A stretch of 64,000 nucleotides of DNA from Candidatus Opimibacter iunctus (GTDB taxonomy: Bacteria > Bacteroidota > Bacteroidia > Chitinophagales > Saprospiraceae), in contig JADJVH010000006.1 of assembly GCA_016716665.1 (NCBI GenBank), forward strand, positions 1 to 64,000, in the 5' to 3' direction. Shown here piece after piece: positions 61,385 through 64,000 of this stretch. The notes beneath the pieces were generated by a model. The model was given only the letters and a program-made list of their open reading frames with translations. It was not told where the DNA came from and searched no databases. A program made the translations under genes and the position numbers. The number at the start of each line of letters is the position of its first letter. Position 1 is the first letter of the stretch.

Positions 61385-64000
61385 ATGAAGGATCAGACAT
61401 CATACAGTGACATTTGGATTGGGTCAGAGGACTTAGGTCGTGATGAGAAATTTATCGACCAGGCTTCCCGCGAAATGCCGGATGCTTCGGTAGCCTCTAT
61501 GTTGGCACAAGGAGCATCATTTGCTACAGCATCAACAGGACGCCGCGATTTTCTCAAGTACCTGGGATTTAGCATCAGCGCAGCGACCATTGCTGCAAGT
61601 TGTGAGATACCACTCAAGAGAGCTATTCCATATGTGACCAGGCCGGATGATATGGTGCCTGGCGTTGCTAATTTCTATGCAACATCCTATGTTCAGGGTG
61701 GTGATTACTGCAGCGTGCTGGTCAAAACCAGAGAAGGCAGGCCTATCAAGGTTGAAGGCAACCAGTTATCTGCCATCAACGGTGGTGGGACTTCCGCAAG
61801 AGCTCAGGCAGCCGTACTTGGACTGTATGATACCTACAGGCTCAGAGCACCTCAATTGAAAAACGCAGAAGGCCATTTTGAAAATGCAACCTGGCAGCAG
61901 ATTGCTTAGCTGGTGGCACGTGCACTCAAGCCTGAAAGCCGTATCGCTATCCTCTCCCATACCATGCTGAGCCCAACGGAAAAGCAAGTGGTGAAAGACT
62001 TTCAGGTAAAGTATCCGAATACAACAGTTACTATATACGATCCGGTATCATCTGCGGCTATCCTTCGCGCCAATGAATTGATGTATGGTGTTTCCATAGT
62101 ACCGGGTTACCATTTTGATAAAGCTAAAGTTATAGTCGGCATCCAGGCAGACTTTCTGGGAAGTTGGATATCACCTGTACAGTTTGCCCATAAGTATGCT
62201 GCCGGAAGGAAAATTGAAGACCCGGCTGCGCCTAAAATGTCAAGGCATATCCAAATTGAAAGTTACATGTCCCTGACAGGGACCAATGCGGATAACCGTA
62301 TACGTATCAAGCCAAGTGAATCTGGTGCTGTTGTCGCCAGGCTTTATAATAAGATCGCTTCAGCGAAAGGAGCCTCACCTGTCACTGCACCAGAACTGAA
62401 CGCCTCACTTGTAGAGGCTATTGATAAAACAGCAGATGAATTGTTAAAGGCGCCAGGCGAAAGCCTCCTGGTATGCGGTACCAATAATATTGCTGAGCAA
62501 GCCCTTGTCTGCGCGATCAACCATCTCCTCGGTAACGAAGGCAAGACAGTAGATTTGGAAAATTATTCGATGCAGCGTCAGGGTGACGAAAGCAAAGTGT
62601 CAGCACTTATGTCAGCGATGAATGGCGGACAGGTTGATGCATTACTTGTGCTCGGAGCCAACCCTGTTTATGAATTACCTTTTGGTGCAGCTTTCGGCGA
62701 AGCCATAGCCAAGGTGGGCCTGACCATCAGCACCACTGGATCAATGGACGAAACATCTGCCCTGTGCCGGGCAATAGCCCCATCCAGTCACTTCCTCGAA
62801 TCATGGGGAGATGCGGAACCAGTCAGAGGGCATATCAGTATGATCCAACCTACCATCGCTCCATTGTTTGACACTCGTCAACGTGAGACAAGTCTCCTGA
62901 AATGGATCGGTGGTGAGAATACATTGTTTGGTAGCGAACAACCATACTACGAATATCTGAAGGAAAGGTGGGCCGCAACAACCGGATCTGCAAACTCCTG
63001 GACTGAATTACTGCATGATGGTGTATACACCTATACACCTGCTTCTTCAGGCGCAGCTTATAAAGACAATGTTGCTTCTGTTGCAAGTAAACTCACTCAA
63101 CCTGGTTCAGGTCAGGAGATCACTTTCATGGAAACTGTTGCTATTGGCGCAGGCCAGAATGCAAACAATCCATGGCTCCAGGAAATGCCTGATCCGGTGA
63201 CTCGTTGTGCATGGGGTAATTACCTGGCACTTCCGGTTGCATTCGATGGTACCAGGAAGTTCATCGCTCATGAGAATCTGGAAGACGGCGATCTGGCAGA
63301 TGTAACCCTGGGCGAACAAAAGCTGAGGTACCTGTCATCAAACAATTCGGACAAACACCAGATTCTTTTGCTCTTGCAGTAGGATACGGCAGGTCTATCA
63401 CTGGTCGTGCAGGTACCAATGTAGGAGTGAATGTTCACCCATGGATGAAAACGGATGCCGATGGCCTCGTTCAATACTACGCAACAGGGGTGACCGTTTC
63501 CGGAAAACAGGGAGAAGAAGACTATTTCTCTTGTGTCCAGTACCACCATACCATGGGGGTTACCGGCCAGGATAGCCTCACTAAAGAAACGATCAATGCA
63601 GATGAAGCGGCCACAGTCTACATGACGTATGGCCTGGTCAGACAAGGGTTCCAGGGTTCACTGGTCAACAGAACCATCATTCGTAAGAGCCATCTGGATC
63701 ACGTTGAAGATTTCGTCAAGGATCTACAGGAAGAGCGTCATCATCATCAGGAGTTAAATAAGAAGCAGATTTATCCCGGCCATGATGAGACATACGCCAG
63801 AGGACATCACTGGGGCATGCATGTTGACCTCAATGCATGTATAGGTTGTGGTGCATGCACCGTGGCTTGTATGGCTGAAAACAACGTGCCTGTTGTAGGC
63901 AAGCGTGAAATGAGCCGTCACCATGAAATGGCATGGTTGCGTATCGACCGTTATTTCTATGGCGATGTAAACAATCCTAGTGCGGTATACCAACCACTCA
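61385..64000 (+). CDS. actB: Alternative complex III subunit ActB (in-frame TAG, frameshift; cut by window end)
   Basis: ActB is the large molybdopterin-oxidoreductase-like, iron-sulfur subunit of alternative complex III. The first part has a Tat-type segment (TGRRDFLKYLGFSIS, near 51-65), as in the Tat-variant oxidoreductases, and 'RPDDMVPGVANFYATSY'. At 61907-61909 a TAG interrupts the frame between WQQIA and LVARALKP, with the frame itself unchanged. After 63330 the frame changes (KLR to VPVIKQFGQTPDSF) and continues with 'VNVHPWMKTDADGLVQYY' and the ferredoxin motif 'DLNACIGCGACTVACMAENN' (cluster Cys). The C-terminal Fe-S domain runs off the window. The molybdopterin ligands are not expected in ActB, since this family lacks Mo. 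Confidence 0.87.

Noticed and set aside
61907..61909. TAG in actB as a pyrrolysine codon
   Set aside because: Bacteroidota are not known to use pyrrolysine, no pyl genes or suppressor tRNA are visible, and the window has many other sequence breaks.
1..64000. Defence island, prophage or insertion sequence
   Set aside because: No transposase, integrase, phage structural, restriction-modification or toxin-antitoxin gene was recognised; the genes are core or envelope functions.

Overview
The window is a stretch of chromosome from a member of the Bacteroidota, most likely a Saprospiraceae-type bacterium. The signs are a secreted protein with a type IX secretion C-terminal domain, the first genes of an alternative complex III operon, the order parA-parB-DUF5683, a DUF3822-rsmD pair, a dockerin-like lipoprotein, tRNAs without encoded CCA, almost no Shine-Dalgarno sites, and several TTTG-N18/19-TAnnTTTG promoter-like sites. 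No sequence search was possible, so family names rest on motifs and recalled family features.

Layout. 1-7 kb: ftsK (entering from the left), a saccharopine-dehydrogenase-like enzyme, a CBS protein, an unknown protein coupled to an HI0933-type flavoprotein, and a Tat-exported Gfo/Idh/MocA oxidoreductase. 8.1-8.4 kb: tRNA-Ser(GCU), tRNA-Pro(UGG), a terminator and a tRNA-like remnant. 8.5-13 kb: envelope proteins (T9SS BNR protein, cyclophilin lipoprotein, TlpA-type lipoprotein). 13-19 kb: glycosyltransferase, dnaA, a two-gene version of a 5'-nucleotidase, and an IscA-type protein. 19-28 kb: an M16 protease pair, a short asparaginase-like protein, an OmpA protein, mltG, panB and a lipoprotein. 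28-36 kb: dnaK, tsaD, DUF3822, rsmD, argS and glnS. 36-40 kb: the parA-parB-DUF5683 segregation cluster with a 740-bp non-coding region carrying a long inverted repeat. 40-49 kb: a small Ala-rich lipoprotein, a nuclease-like small protein, a second TlpA lipoprotein, purL, a universal stress protein and a sortilin/BNR protein. 49-57 kb: a minus-strand run of deoxynucleoside kinase, folK, an RsmF-type methyltransferase, ubiD and a cyclase-TPR protein. 57-59.8 kb: two membrane proteins, a signal-peptide-bearing methyltransferase and thyA. 59.9-64 kb: actA and actB of alternative complex III, which runs off the right end.

Two signals run across the window. First, fourteen sites break otherwise well-conserved reading frames (twelve frameshifts and two in-frame stops). 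Many are in short homopolymers, and ten lie between 48.6 and 63.4 kb. Because they hit single-copy essential genes (ftsK, folK, thyA, actA, actB), sequencing or assembly error is far more likely than gene decay. I therefore annotate these as whole genes and state where the break is. Second, many intergenic gaps carry low-complexity arrays with a period of about 7-8 bp, or short palindromic repeats with a GAGCGTAGCCGAAG core.

I found no phage, IS element, CRISPR array, restriction or other recognisable defence island. The window is mainly core and envelope genes. The items most worth a second look are the period-8 arrays, the structured gap beside parA, the tRNA-Pro-like remnant, the split 5'-nucleotidase pair, and the signal-peptide methyltransferase.
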